This document shows positions 33,373 to 42,059 of a stretch of 64,000 nt of DNA, one piece after another. Position 1 is the stretch's first letter, and each line of letters begins with the position of its first letter. Position numbers and translations under genes: made by a program. This DNA comes from Gordonia sp. ABSL11-1 (GTDB lineage: Bacteria; Actinomycetota; Actinomycetes; Mycobacteriales; Mycobacteriaceae): the NCBI RefSeq assembly GCF_030315685.1, contig NZ_JASXSI010000026.1:1-64000 (forward strand). Direction: 5' to 3'. The notes under the pieces were generated by a model. That model saw only the letters and a program-made list of their open reading frames with translations, ran no database searches and was not told where the DNA came from.

Positions 33373-34454
33373 TCACGGGGTGAGCTCGTAGAAGCGGAAG
33401 AACCCGAAGTCCTCGACCGGCAGCACCGTCACCGTGGAGAACCCGGCATCACGCGCGTATCCCTCGAGGGCGGAGCGACGCATGACCGTGCCCGTCGCCG
33501 CCGACGGTGGCGAACTCATCGAGTCCGGTAAGCACACGAACACCGAGAACCCGTACATGATCTTGTCGACATCATCTGCGGGACCGGCGAATTCGTCCGA
33601 CACCACCTCGTCCATCACGATCATCCTGCCGCCGGGCGTGAGCGCCTCCCGGGCCGCCGACAACACCTCGACCGGCCGTGGCATGTCGTGCAGACACTCG
33701 AAGGCGAAGACGACGTCGAACGGTCCGTGCTGTTGGGCGCCGGAACCGTCGGCGAGCACGAAGTCGACACGGTCGTCGACACCGGCGTCGCCCGCCACGC
33801 GCTGTGCCATCTGCACCGACTCCTCGTCGACGTCGAGCCCCACGAAGGTCGCACCGGGATAGGCCTGTGCGAGAGCGACCGTCGAGTGGCCACCGCCGAA
33901 GCCGATGTCGGCGATCCGTGCGCCCGGCGTCGACAGCCGCCCATGGAGATGCCCGACGCAGGCCAGCGCCGGGGCCAGCTCGCGCTCGAACCACGGCTTG
34001 TTCAGCTCGGCCTGACATTCGCGAGCGTCGGCGCCGAGCTCGGCCCACCTCAGCCCGCCGCCCGAGCGGTAGGCCGCGAGCAGTTCGGAAATGTGCGCGA
34101 ACGACGCGGCGAACATCCGGGGCAGTGGGCCGAGATAGGTCAAGACTCGACGTGTCGGTGAGCGCCTCGGCGGCGCCTGGCGGCAACGAGGACCGTGGCG
34201 GATCCTGCCCGAGGTCGGCGTCGACGATGCCGTAGACCGACTGCATCTCCAGCCACTCCAGCGCATAACGGGCGTCGGGTGTCGGTCGGGGTGGCGAGTT
34301 CGTCGGCGGTGACGGGCACGTGGTCGACGAGGCAGCGATACCAGCCGAGCCGCTCGCCCAGGTAGATGCTCATGGTCCCCGCGGTGGCGATCGCGGAGGC
34401 GAAGATGCGTTCGGCGAACGCATCGGCGGTGGATGTGTCGGGTGCGGTGGTCAT
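33373..34454 (-). pseudogene. SAM methyltransferase with winged-helix N-terminus, two frameshifts
   Basis: Three frames join to one methyltransferase of about 359 aa. The start MTTAPDTSTADAFAERIF (34454) with IYLGERLGWYRCL leads into MQSVYGIVDADLGQDPP, then LTYLGPLPRMFAASFAHISELL through the SAM motif IADIGFGGGHST, VGLDVDEESV and FDVVFAFECLHDMPRP to the stop at 33373. The lesions are one extra base in a GGG run at 34277-34279 and one extra base near 34142-34144. The rest is free of stops, so either the gene broke very recently or these are sequencing errors. The N-terminal winged helix plus SAM domain recalls O-methyltransferase-type regulators such as Rv2258c-like proteins. Confidence 0.75.
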
Positions 34455-34553
34455 GAGGCGACCTTGCGACGGCGAGGTCTCGAACACCTGTCGGATCGGT
34501 CATGGATCGGACGCAGTCCCGACGAACGGATGACAAGCAGTTCGACGACGGCC

Positions 34554-35135
34554 TCAGCAGGCGCGGCCGGCGAGCATGGACTCGGTCTTGGCGTTGCCGT
34601 CCCAGTGCCGTAGGCCGACGGCCCGGCCCTCGATGGTCCCGCGGGTGTCGAGCACGGCGAGTGCCCGGGTGAGTTCGTCGGGGGTGAGCCGCCGGGCCAG
34701 CGTGACGTGCGGGGTCCACCGCCCGGCCAGGCTGTGCGGCATCGGTGTGGCGCCACCTCCCGACTCGTCGCCGAGGTGATCGGCGGCCAGGCGCAGCGTC
34801 TGCGCATGCACCGACAACAGGTCGGTCGACGGCACCACCAATCGCGCGAGTGTCAGGTGATCCGGGCGGCCGAACAGGATCGGCGCGCCGAGGAGCACGG
34901 GGATCGGCAACCGCATCCCGACGGGCACGAGGGCGGCGTCGGCCGAGCCGGCGATGTGACCGGCGGCGGCCAGGGTGATGTGCGGTCGATTGCTGGGGGC
35001 GCGATGTGCGCTCTGACTGGGCAGTCCGGCGGCGGCCAGCGTGTCCCACTCATCGCGAACCTGCTGGTCAGACGCCTCGTCCAACAGCAGTTCGAGCGAA
35101 TGAACCACCTGGTCACCCCTCACCGTCACAGCCAT
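34554..35135 (-). CDS. 2'-5' RNA ligase / cyclic phosphodiesterase-like protein
   Basis: A 193-aa member of the 2H phosphoesterase superfamily. The two catalytic motifs are HITLA (about residues 52-56) and HVTLA (about 142-146), both matching HxT/S-x. The family includes bacterial LigT/ThpR and cyclic phosphodiesterases acting on 2',3'-cyclic phosphates. It lies between the decayed methyltransferase and rpsA, transcribed away from rpsA. Function in the cell is not known. The start at 35135 is an upstream ATG or GTG choice and is not fully settled. Confidence 0.8.
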   Translation of the reverse strand: MAVTVRGDQVVHSLELLLDEASDQQVRDEWDTLAAAGLPSQSAHRAPSNRPHITLAAAGHIAGSADAALVPVGMRLPIPVLLGAPILFGRPDHLTLARLVVPSTDLLSVHAQTLRLAADHLGDESGGGATPMPHSLAGRWTPHVTLARRLTPDELTRALAVLDTRGTIEGRAVGLRHWDGNAKTESMLAGRAC

Positions 35136-35256
35136 TTGCCCAGTACAATGCCGCTGGAGTACGCTGGCTCACGCGCGTGTGCTCGACTACACGCTGTTCA
35201 TACGTGCAATCAGAAGAACTTTACCTACTACACACCTGTCCGGAGCAACTCAACAT

Positions 35257-36723
35257 ATGTCGTCCCCCACGATCACCTCGCCGCAAGTAGCCGTCAATGA
35301 CATCGGCTCGGCCGAGGACTTCCTCGCCGCCATCGACTCCACGATCAAGTACTTCAACGATGGCGACATCGTGGAAGGCACCATCGTCAAGGTCGATCGC
35401 GACGAGGTTCTGCTCGACATCGGTTACAAGACCGAAGGCGTCATCCCGTCTCGCGAACTCTCGATCAAGCACGACGTCGACCCCAATGAGGTCGTCAACG
35501 TCGGTGACGAGGTCGAGGCCCTGGTCCTCACCAAGGAGGACAAGGAAGGCCGCCTGATCCTGTCCAAGAAGCGTGCTCAGTACGAGCGCGCGTGGGGCAC
35601 CATCGAGGAGCTCAAGGAGAAGGACGAGGCCGTCAAGGGCACCGTCATCGAGGTCGTCAAGGGTGGCCTGATCCTGGACATCGGTCTGCGTGGCTTCCTC
35701 CCGGCATCGCTGGTCGAGATGCGTCGCGTCCGCGACCTCCAGCCGTACATCGGCAAGGAGATCGAGGCCAAGATCATCGAGCTCGACAAGAACCGCAACA
35801 ACGTGGTCCTGTCGCGTCGCGCCTGGCTCGAGCAGACCCAGTCCGAGGTCCGCAGCGAGTTCCTGCACCAGCTGCAGAAGGGCCAGGTCCGCAAGGGCGT
35901 CGTGTCCTCGATCGTCAACTTCGGTGCGTTCGTCGATCTCGGCGGCGTCGACGGTCTGGTGCACGTCTCCGAGCTCTCCTGGAAGCACATCGATCACCCG
36001 TCCGAGGTCGTCGCCGTGGGCGACGAGGTCACCGTCGAGGTGCTCGACGTCGATCTGGATCGCGAGCGTGTGTCGCTGTCGCTCAAGGCAACGCAGGAAG
36101 ATCCGTGGCGTCAGTTCGCCCGCACCCATGCGATCGGTCAGATCGTGCCGGGCAAGGTCACCAAGCTGGTGCCGTTCGGTGCGTTCGTCCGCGTCGACGA
36201 GGGCATCGAGGGTCTGGTCCACATCTCCGAGCTGGCCGAGCGCCACGTCGAGGTGCCGGATCAGGTTGTCGCCGTCGGCGACGACGCGATGGTCAAGGTC
36301 ATCGACATCGACCTGGAGCGTCGCCGGATCTCGCTGTCGCTGAAGCAGGCCAACGAGGACTACACCGAGGAGTTCGACCCCTCGAAGTACGGCATGGCCG
36401 ACAGCTACGACGAGCAGGGCAACTACATCTTCCCCGAGGGATTCGACGCCGACACCAACGAGTGGCTCGAAGGCTTCGAGAAGCAGCGTGAGGCATGGGA
36501 GGCCCGGTACGCCGAGGCCGAGCGTCGCCACAAGATGCACACTGCGCAGATGGAGAAGTTCGCCGCTGCAGCCGCCGAGGCCGCCAACGCCCCGTCGGAC
36601 TACTCGTCGGCATCCGAGAGCCGCTCGAGCTCGAGCTCGAGCAGCGCTCCGTCGACCGGCGGTTCACTCGCCAGCGACGAGCAGCTCGCCGCTCTGCGCG
36701 AGAAGCTGTCGGGCAACGCCTGA
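35257..36723 (+). CDS. rpsA: 30S ribosomal protein S1
   Basis: 488 aa, orthologue of M. tuberculosis Rv1630. Four S1/OB RNA-binding domains are visible near residues 36-105, 123-190, 208-278 and 295-365, each with an F/V-GAFV or G-hly-L block (for example VVSSIVNFGAFVDLGGVDGLVH in parts). It binds mRNA and helps recruit it to the small subunit. The C-terminal tail after residue 370 is charged, then Ser-rich with a run of Ser near 450-460, as is usual in actinobacteria, which have four S1 repeats rather than six. GGAG 10-12 nt upstream decides the ATG at 35257. A perfect terminator follows. Confidence 0.96.
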   Translation: MSSPTITSPQVAVNDIGSAEDFLAAIDSTIKYFNDGDIVEGTIVKVDRDEVLLDIGYKTEGVIPSRELSIKHDVDPNEVVNVGDEVEALVLTKEDKEGRLILSKKRAQYERAWGTIEELKEKDEAVKGTVIEVVKGGLILDIGLRGFLPASLVEMRRVRDLQPYIGKEIEAKIIELDKNRNNVVLSRRAWLEQTQSEVRSEFLHQLQKGQVRKGVVSSIVNFGAFVDLGGVDGLVHVSELSWKHIDHPSEVVAVGDEVTVEVLDVDLDRERVSLSLKATQEDPWRQFARTHAIGQIVPGKVTKLVPFGAFVRVDEGIEGLVHISELAERHVEVPDQVVAVGDDAMVKVIDIDLERRRISLSLKQANEDYTEEFDPSKYGMADSYDEQGNYIFPEGFDADTNEWLEGFEKQREAWEARYAEAERRHKMHTAQMEKFAAAAAEAANAPSDYSSASESRSSSSSSSAPSTGGSLASDEQLAALREKLSGNA

Positions 36724-36745
36724 TACGCACACCGCAGTAACCACT

Positions 36746-36788
36746 CACCGCTCCCCGGTTCGGATTCCGAACCGGGGAGCGGTGTTTT
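36746..36788 (+). terminator. Intrinsic terminator of rpsA
   Basis: CACCGCTCCCCGGTTCGG, loop ATT, CCGAACCGGGGAGCGGTG: a perfect 18-bp stem followed by TTTT, 22 nt after the stop. Confidence 0.95.
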
Positions 36789-36811
36789 ATGTGCACCCAC
36801 TCATGCGTTGT

Positions 36812-36826
36812 TGACAATAATTGTCA
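36812..36826 (+). promoter_or_regulatory. Zur/Fur-type 7-1-7 palindrome
   Basis: TGACAAT-A-ATTGTCA is a perfect 15-bp palindrome in the 7-1-7 form of Fur-family boxes (TGATAATnATTATCA). It lies 21 nt before the GTG of the zinc-chaperone-like gene, fitting repression by Zur (zinc) or Fur (iron). Confidence 0.7.
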
Positions 36827-36847
36827 TTAAAGGCTTCACTATCCCGC

Positions 36848-38104
36848 GTGCATCTACAACGGACAAACCTGACACGGGCCGCCGCGCTGCTGGTCGTGTC
36901 GTCCTTCGCGCTCACCGCCTGCGGTTCCGACAGCGGGACCAGCGGGACGACGGCCACCAGCAGCGCACCCTCGGGCTCGGCAGCGGCGCAACCCGTCGAA
37001 CAGCAGAGCGCCACACCGCGTCTCGCCCTCAGCTACGACGGCGGCATCCTCGTGCTCGACGCCGACAACCTCCAGCAGGTCGCCGACATCCCCACCGAGG
37101 GCTTTATCAGGCTCAACGGCGCCGGCAACGGCCGCAACGTCTTCGTCTCGGAGACAGGCGGGTTCCGTGTCCTCGACATGGGCACGTGGACTCGTCAGCA
37201 CGGCGACCACGGGCACTACTACACGACGCAGCCGACGATGACCGACATGCGTTTCGGCGGTGAGGAACCCGGCCACGTCGTGCCGCACGACTCGCGGATC
37301 ACGCTGTTCAGCGACGGCACGGGCGAGGTCGACGTCGTCGAGCCCGCGGAGTTGCTGCGCGGCAATGCGAAATCGACCGAGTACACCGTGCCGGAACCGC
37401 ACCACGGCGTCGCCGTGTCCCGCGGGGACGGCACCCTGGTCACCACTGCAGGCAATGACGACACCCGCACCGGCATCGTCATCCTGGACAAGGAGCGCAA
37501 GGAGATCGCCCGCAACGATCAATGTCCCGGTGTGCACGGCGAGGCCGCAGCGGCCGACGGCGTGCTGACCTTCGGATGCCAGGACGGCATCCTGATCGTG
37601 CGCGGCAACGAGATCCAGAAGGTGCAGAGCCCCGATGCCGCCTACGGACGCATCGGCAACCAGGCCGGGTCCGAGGAGTCACCGGTCGTGCTCGGCGACT
37701 ACAAGACCGACAAGGACGCCGAACTCGAACGACCGAACCGCTTCACCCTCACCGACACCCGGACCGGGCAACTGCGCGTCGTCCCGTTCCCGGCGAGCTA
37801 CAGCTTCCGGTCCATCGAGCGCGGACCGGACGGGTCGGCGGTCATCCTCGGCACCGACGGCGTGTTGCACGTGTACGACCCTGCGACCGCCCAGCCGATC
37901 CGCACCATCCCGGTGATCCCGGCGTGGACCGAGCCCGACGAGTGGCAGTCACCGATGCCCAACGTCCACGTGCAGGACGGCGTCGCCTACGTCGCCGACC
38001 CGACCGCCAAGACGATCACCGCTGTCGATCTGACGACGGGGGAGAAGAAGGCCCAGGCCGGTCTGCTGCAGCAGACGATCGAACTCACCGGCGTCACCGG
38101 CTGA
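36848..38104 (+). CDS. AztD-like zinc metallochaperone lipoprotein
   Basis: About 418 aa. The signal peptide ends in LTAC (Cys25), giving a surface lipoprotein, then a Ser/Gly/Thr linker. The rest is a beta-propeller-like series of blades (LALSYDGGILVLDADNL, ITLFSDGTGEVDVVEP, DGVLTFGCQDGILIV, DGVAYVADPTAKTI). The His-rich stretch RQHGDHGHYYT (about residues 116-126) and later EPHHG match the metal-binding face of AztD, a periplasmic zinc chaperone. No aztABC transporter genes adjoin it. The GTG at 36848 is preferred over a TTG at 36821 because it leaves a normal signal peptide and keeps the Zur-like palindrome in the promoter. Confidence 0.75.
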   Translation: MHLQRTNLTRAAALLVVSSFALTACGSDSGTSGTTATSSAPSGSAAAQPVEQQSATPRLALSYDGGILVLDADNLQQVADIPTEGFIRLNGAGNGRNVFVSETGGFRVLDMGTWTRQHGDHGHYYTTQPTMTDMRFGGEEPGHVVPHDSRITLFSDGTGEVDVVEPAELLRGNAKSTEYTVPEPHHGVAVSRGDGTLVTTAGNDDTRTGIVILDKERKEIARNDQCPGVHGEAAAADGVLTFGCQDGILIVRGNEIQKVQSPDAAYGRIGNQAGSEESPVVLGDYKTDKDAELERPNRFTLTDTRTGQLRVVPFPASYSFRSIERGPDGSAVILGTDGVLHVYDPATAQPIRTIPVIPAWTEPDEWQSPMPNVHVQDGVAYVADPTAKTITAVDLTTGEKKAQAGLLQQTIELTGVTG

Positions 38105-38214
38105 TCCGCATCCCACGACGAGACTGACCACGAATCGGTCGCCCACACTGTTCCCGCGGCATCCATCGCGAGGTCGCGGGAACAGTCGTCGCAGCGTTTG
38201 CGAGACTGGTCGAT

Positions 38215-39402
38215 GTGATCAGACTGGGGCTGTCCGGCGGCATCGGCGCCGGCAAATCGACGGTGGCGACGACCTTCATCGAGCGGGGCGGCTATCACGT
38301 CGACGCCGACAAGATCGCCCGTGAGGTCGTCGGTCCGGGAACCGAGGGGCTGGCGGCGCTGGTCGAGGCGTTCGGCGACGACATCCTCACCGCCGAGGGC
38401 ACCCTCGATCGGCCGGCGCTGGCCGCCAAGGCTTTCGTCGACGACGAGCAGCGAAAGAAGCTGAACGCGATCACCCATCCGCTCGTCGGCAAACGCACCC
38501 AGGAGCTCGTCGAGGCAGCCCCCGCCGATGCCATCGTGGTGCAGGACATCCCGCTGCTCGTCGAGGGCAACATGGCGCCGTTCTTCCATCTCGTGGTGAT
38601 CGTGCACGCCGACGCCGAGGTCCGGGTGCAGCGCCTGACCTCTGCCCGCGGCATGCCCGAGAGCGACGCGCGGGCCCGCATCGCCGCGCAGGCCGACGAC
38701 GAGCAGCGCCGCGCCGTCGCCGACGTCTGGCTGGACAATCATGGCTCGCCGGACGATCTTGCCGCGGCGGCCGCCGCGCTATGGGATGAGCGCCTGGTCC
38801 CGTTCGAGGCGAACATCCGCTCGCGCACGGTCGCGCAGGCGCCGCTGGCCCTCGTCGATCCGGACCCGGAGTGGGCCGCCCTCGGCACACGGATCGTCAA
38901 CCGGCTCTGGGCGATCGTCGGCGACAAGGCATCGGCGATCGACCACATCGGCTCGACGGCCGTCCCCGGCCTGGCCGCGAAGCCGACCATCGACGTGCAG
39001 ATCACCGTCGCCGACCTCGACGTCGCCGACGGGCTCGCCGACACCCTCGCCGACGGCGGCTTCCCCCGCGTCGCCGGCATCGACGGTGACAACCCCAAGC
39101 CCGATCCGTCGACCGGCTCGGTCGACCGGGGATTGTGGGGCAAGCGTTTTCACGGCTCCGCCGACCCCGGCCGTCCGGTCAACGTCCATCTGCGCGCTGC
39201 GGGCTCGCCCGGCGGTCGTTTCGCGATCGACTTCCGCGACTGGCTACGCGCCGACGACGCCGCCCGCGACGAGTACGCACAGATCAAACGTGCCGCCCTC
39301 GACGGCGCCGACGGCGACCTCGGACGCTATGTCACCGCCAAAGAGCCGTGGTTCGACGATGCCTATCGTCGCATCGCCGTCTGGAAGCAGTCGTGCGACT
39401 GA
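38215..39402 (+). CDS. coaE: Dephospho-CoA kinase fused to GrpB/UPF0157 domain
   Basis: 395 aa. Residues 1-200 are dephospho-CoA kinase, the last step of coenzyme A synthesis, with P-loop GGIGAGKST (residues 6-14), VDADKIAREVV and HPLVGKRT. Residues 210-395 are a GrpB/UPF0157 nucleotidyltransferase-like domain (VDPDPEWAALG, IDHIGSTAVPGLAAKPTIDVQI). This two-domain form is the normal mycobacterial one (Rv1631), where the C-terminal part supports folding or activity. Starts at GTG. The conserved position is after rpsA. Confidence 0.95.
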   Translation: MIRLGLSGGIGAGKSTVATTFIERGGYHVDADKIAREVVGPGTEGLAALVEAFGDDILTAEGTLDRPALAAKAFVDDEQRKKLNAITHPLVGKRTQELVEAAPADAIVVQDIPLLVEGNMAPFFHLVVIVHADAEVRVQRLTSARGMPESDARARIAAQADDEQRRAVADVWLDNHGSPDDLAAAAAALWDERLVPFEANIRSRTVAQAPLALVDPDPEWAALGTRIVNRLWAIVGDKASAIDHIGSTAVPGLAAKPTIDVQITVADLDVADGLADTLADGGFPRVAGIDGDNPKPDPSTGSVDRGLWGKRFHGSADPGRPVNVHLRAAGSPGGRFAIDFRDWLRADDAARDEYAQIKRAALDGADGDLGRYVTAKEPWFDDAYRRIAVWKQSCD

Positions 39403-39413
39403 ACACGCGCGTA

Positions 39414-39896
39414 TCAGCGGAAGTGTGCGGCCAGCCGACGATGCCGATGGCTGAACAGATGCCCGACGAACCACACGAGAACCGGGGTCAGCGGACGCAG
39501 CGGTAGGCGTGGTCGGAAGTGCACCGCGTCGACCACCTCGGTCCCTCCGGACCGTGTTGTGCTGAGTCGTCGTTCGTGGTGCCAGACGCCCATCGACGCC
39601 ATGGATGACTCCTCGCGGAATCCCATGCCGGGTGTCAGTTCGACGATGGTCAGGTCGTCGTAGTCGGCGGGCAGCACGCCGCCGTAGAGGATCAGCACTT
39701 TGCCGAGCGGGACGCCCACTTCGATGTCGGCGATCGACTTCCCACGATGCCGGCGCGGCAGCACCATCCGCATGTACGGCATCAGCTCGTCATTGATGCC
39801 CTCCATGCTCGCCACGCGCGCCCACACATCCTCGATCGGCGCCTCGATCACAGACCGCTGGGTATGGCTGCTCAGCCCTGCTCGCGCCGCGCTCAT
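39414..39896 (-). CDS. SRPBCC-superfamily protein
   Basis: 160 aa with the START/Bet-v-1 opening HTQRSVIEAPIEDVWARVASMEGI and a terminal amphipathic helix. The middle has VGVPLGKVLILYGGVLPADYDDLTIVEL. It is a helix-grip fold that binds a hydrophobic ligand; no catalytic residues are evident. It is convergent with coaE, 11 nt away, and precedes the four-gene secreted cluster on the opposite strand. Ligand unknown. Confidence 0.75.
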   Translation of the reverse strand: MSAARAGLSSHTQRSVIEAPIEDVWARVASMEGINDELMPYMRMVLPRRHRGKSIADIEVGVPLGKVLILYGGVLPADYDDLTIVELTPGMGFREESSMASMGVWHHERRLSTTRSGGTEVVDAVHFRPRLPLRPLTPVLVWFVGHLFSHRHRRLAAHFR

Positions 39897-40066
39897 CGCC
39901 CGAGCGTGTCAGGGGAGTCGTGGCAGGTCAAGGCTCCGTCCTGCCTGGTTCGCATCGCCGACGCGCGATTCCAGCGAACAGATGAACTCTGAGGACACAT
40001 GTGGCCAGAAGGCGGCACGGAGTTCCACTTGCGGCGGCATCCTTTGCTAGCGTGAAGCGCGAAACC

Positions 40067-40081
40067 GTAGGTGCGACCTAC
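40067..40081. promoter_or_regulatory. Palindrome upstream of first secreted protein gene
   Basis: GTAGGT-GCG-ACCTAC, a perfect 6-3-6 dyad 30 nt before the ATG at 40112. A possible operator or 5'-UTR hairpin. I do not find the same sequence before the other three paralogues. Confidence 0.4.
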
Positions 40082-40111
40082 ATCACTGCTCTATGTCGAG
40101 GGAGATCAGCC

Positions 40112-40522
40112 ATGGGTGCACGTTCGAAGGGCCGCGTCGCGGCCGCCGGTGTCGCTTTCGCCAGTGTCGCCGCCGCGGGAGCCGTGATGGCCGGGCCCGC
40201 GAGCGCCGCGGTCAGCGACATCCAGATCGACAACTCTGCTTTGTTCGGATCGGTCGGGGAGCAGCGTTACGGCGCCGGCTGTGGATACGGGGTCATCGCG
40301 ACCGCCCCCGAGGATTCCAATGTTGATTTCTATATCAACTCCAACAAAGTTGCCACCATCAAGGCCGACGGTGGCAAGGCCACGTACCCCTGGTTCCCTG
40401 TTGCCCCAGGCAAATACACGATTGTGGCCAAGGAAGGCGCGCAGGACCCCGGAAAGTCGACCGGTGAGATCACTGTTGGTGTGGGCGTTTACACAGGAAG
40501 TTCCTGCCTCGTCATCGGATAG
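40112..40522 (+). CDS. Small secreted two-cysteine protein, copy 1 of 4
   Basis: 136 aa. The Sec signal peptide is about residues 1-33 (AAAGVAFASVAAAGAVMA, cleaved near GPASAA). The mature part of about 103 aa has the family marks: YGAGCGY early, a PGKYTIVAKEG beta-strand block, and a C-terminal SSCLVIG. The two cysteines are placed to form one disulfide closing an Ig-like sandwich. It is exported and has no anchor or sorting motif. AGGGAGAT lies before the ATG. I do not recognise a named family; function unknown. Confidence 0.8.
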   Translation: MGARSKGRVAAAGVAFASVAAAGAVMAGPASAAVSDIQIDNSALFGSVGEQRYGAGCGYGVIATAPEDSNVDFYINSNKVATIKADGGKATYPWFPVAPGKYTIVAKEGAQDPGKSTGEITVGVGVYTGSSCLVIG

Positions 40523-40562
40523 GCATTGTCGCAGTTGGGCGATGGTCAATTCGTGTGAATTC

Positions 40563-40603
40563 TCGGCAACCATGACGCCATTCCGGGATACAACGGTTGC
40601 CGA
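40563..40603 (+). terminator. Hairpin between secreted-protein copies 1 and 2
   Basis: TCGGCAACC / GGTTGCCGA, a perfect 9-bp stem with a 23-nt loop, 41 nt after copy 1. No T-run. It may be a weak terminator or mRNA-stability element. The loop is long, so confidence is modest. Confidence 0.35.
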
Positions 40604-40689
40604 ATCGTGATTTCTGTGAAATACCTAAAGGTGCGGTCGCGATCGTCGGGATGCGACCGATACAACGAAATGCCAAGGGAGACCAGCAC

Positions 40690-41154
40690 ATGGCTGTTAG
40701 CAAGACCCGCCGCACCCGTATTCTCGGTGCCGCCACCGCATTCATCGGAGTCGGAGCAGCAGGCCTGGTCATGGCTGCACCGGCGAATGCCGAGGTGACA
40801 AGCATCAAGTCGAATACACCATCGGGTTATGGTTCGTCTGAGGGCGCATACGGAACCTCGTGCAACTACGAGATCGAGGCCGCTGTGAGCACCAACGTCG
40901 GGTCCGTCACGTTTGAGATCACAAAGCCGGACGGGGCTACTGCCACATCAACCAAGACGCCATCCGGTCTGAAGGCAACGTACGATTTCACCCCGGACCA
41001 GGTGGGTACCTACAAGATTGAGGCAACACAGGGCGGCGTCTCGCAGTCCAAGGAGTTTGAGGTGAAGCAGGGCATCAATCTCGATCCGGGCGGAGACACC
41101 GGTTCGCTGACGATTGTCTCGCCGCTGCAGGCCGGCTGCCTCGTGATCGGCTGA
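40690..41154 (+). CDS. Small secreted two-cysteine protein, copy 2 of 4
   Basis: 154 aa. The signal peptide runs to about residue 34 (GVGAAGLVMAAPANA). The mature part has the shared YGTSCNY, a TYDFTPDQVGTYKIEATQG block, and C-terminal AGCLVIG. It is longer than copy 1 by an insertion of about 12 residues before the last cysteine. AAGGGAGA precedes the ATG at 40690; in-frame starts upstream (40597) are inside the intergenic region and have no signal-peptide logic. Function unknown. Confidence 0.8.
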   Translation: MAVSKTRRTRILGAATAFIGVGAAGLVMAAPANAEVTSIKSNTPSGYGSSEGAYGTSCNYEIEAAVSTNVGSVTFEITKPDGATATSTKTPSGLKATYDFTPDQVGTYKIEATQGGVSQSKEFEVKQGINLDPGGDTGSLTIVSPLQAGCLVIG

Positions 41155-41171
41155 TTGTCTGATTTAACCTC

Positions 41172-41208
41172 AACGGGTGTTGCGGACCATCGGTCCGCAA
41201 CACCCGTT
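41172..41208 (+). terminator. Terminator after secreted-protein copy 2
   Basis: AACGGGTGTTGCGGACC, loop ATC, GGTCCGCAACACCCGTT: a perfect 17-bp stem, 17 nt after copy 2, followed by GTGCTTTCT. Copies 1-2 and 3-4 are therefore probably separate transcripts. Confidence 0.85.
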
Positions 41209-41349
41209 GTGCTTTCTCCGCCGTAAAACCAATGCACCACAAGAGGTTTGCAACTCCAAACCTCCAGGTATCCTCCTCCGTGTTTGTTACGTTCGACGGG
41301 AGCGGATGTCAATTCCGTTCTGACCGCGAGGAACAACGGGAAGGACATC

Positions 41350-41772
41350 ATGACCATTTCCACCAGTCGAATCGCCGGAACAACCGCTGCGTGCGCCGCG
41401 ATCGCCGCCACTGGGTTCGTCATGGCCGCGCCCGCGAATGCCGCCGTCAACGGTCTGACGCTTCAGGAGCAGTCGGGTCCCGGGTCCGTGGAGGGCGTAC
41501 GGGGAGTCGGCTGTACCTACAAGGCGGAAGTGAACGTCGATGCCGACACGTCCATCGTGACCTTCAAGGTCGACGGTCCTGGCAGCGCGGACGACGAGAC
41601 GAAGGTGACGCCCGCCGACGGCAAGGCGAGCTTCGGATTCAAACCGACAATTCGGGGCAAGTACACAATCGCAGCCGTCCAGGGGGCGAGCACCTCGAAC
41701 GCCGTTTCGGTAGATGTGGGCGGCAACGGCATCCAGATCGATCCGGAGACGTGCCTGGTCCTCGCGCCCTGA
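41350..41772 (+). CDS. Small secreted two-cysteine protein, copy 3 of 4
   Basis: 140 aa. The signal peptide is AACAAIAATGFVMAAPANAA. The mature part has GVGCTYKAEVNV, FKPTIRGKYTIAAVQG and C-terminal PETCLVLAP. The spacing of the two cysteines and the G-x-Y block match copies 1 and 2. The ATG at 41350 follows GGGAAGGAC. Exported, no anchor seen. Function unknown. Confidence 0.8.
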   Translation: MTISTSRIAGTTAACAAIAATGFVMAAPANAAVNGLTLQEQSGPGSVEGVRGVGCTYKAEVNVDADTSIVTFKVDGPGSADDETKVTPADGKASFGFKPTIRGKYTIAAVQGASTSNAVSVDVGGNGIQIDPETCLVLAP

Positions 41773-42059
41773 CTTCTGGGCGTGGCCGCCGTCGACGACA
41801 CCAGCCACTGACGGACTGATCGACTCGGTGCGTACACGTCATTCCCACCAGAGACACCGCGATGGAGCCCAGGCACTGCGTTACATCAATCCCGCGGCGC
41901 CCGGGCCCCGTCATCTCGCATGCACCTGGCCGATGATACAAACTGACAACATTTGTAACCAAATGGCCCACACGTCTCCGTTGCGCTGCTAACGTTCCTT
42001 TCGCGCCCGTCGGGGGCGACGTCCGTAACGAGACGAAACGTCGAAGAGTGGAGTAGTCC

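Noticed and set aside
36821..36847. TTG start for the AztD-like gene
   Set aside because: It falls inside the 7-1-7 palindrome and adds nine residues before a normal signal peptide; the GTG at 36848 fits better.
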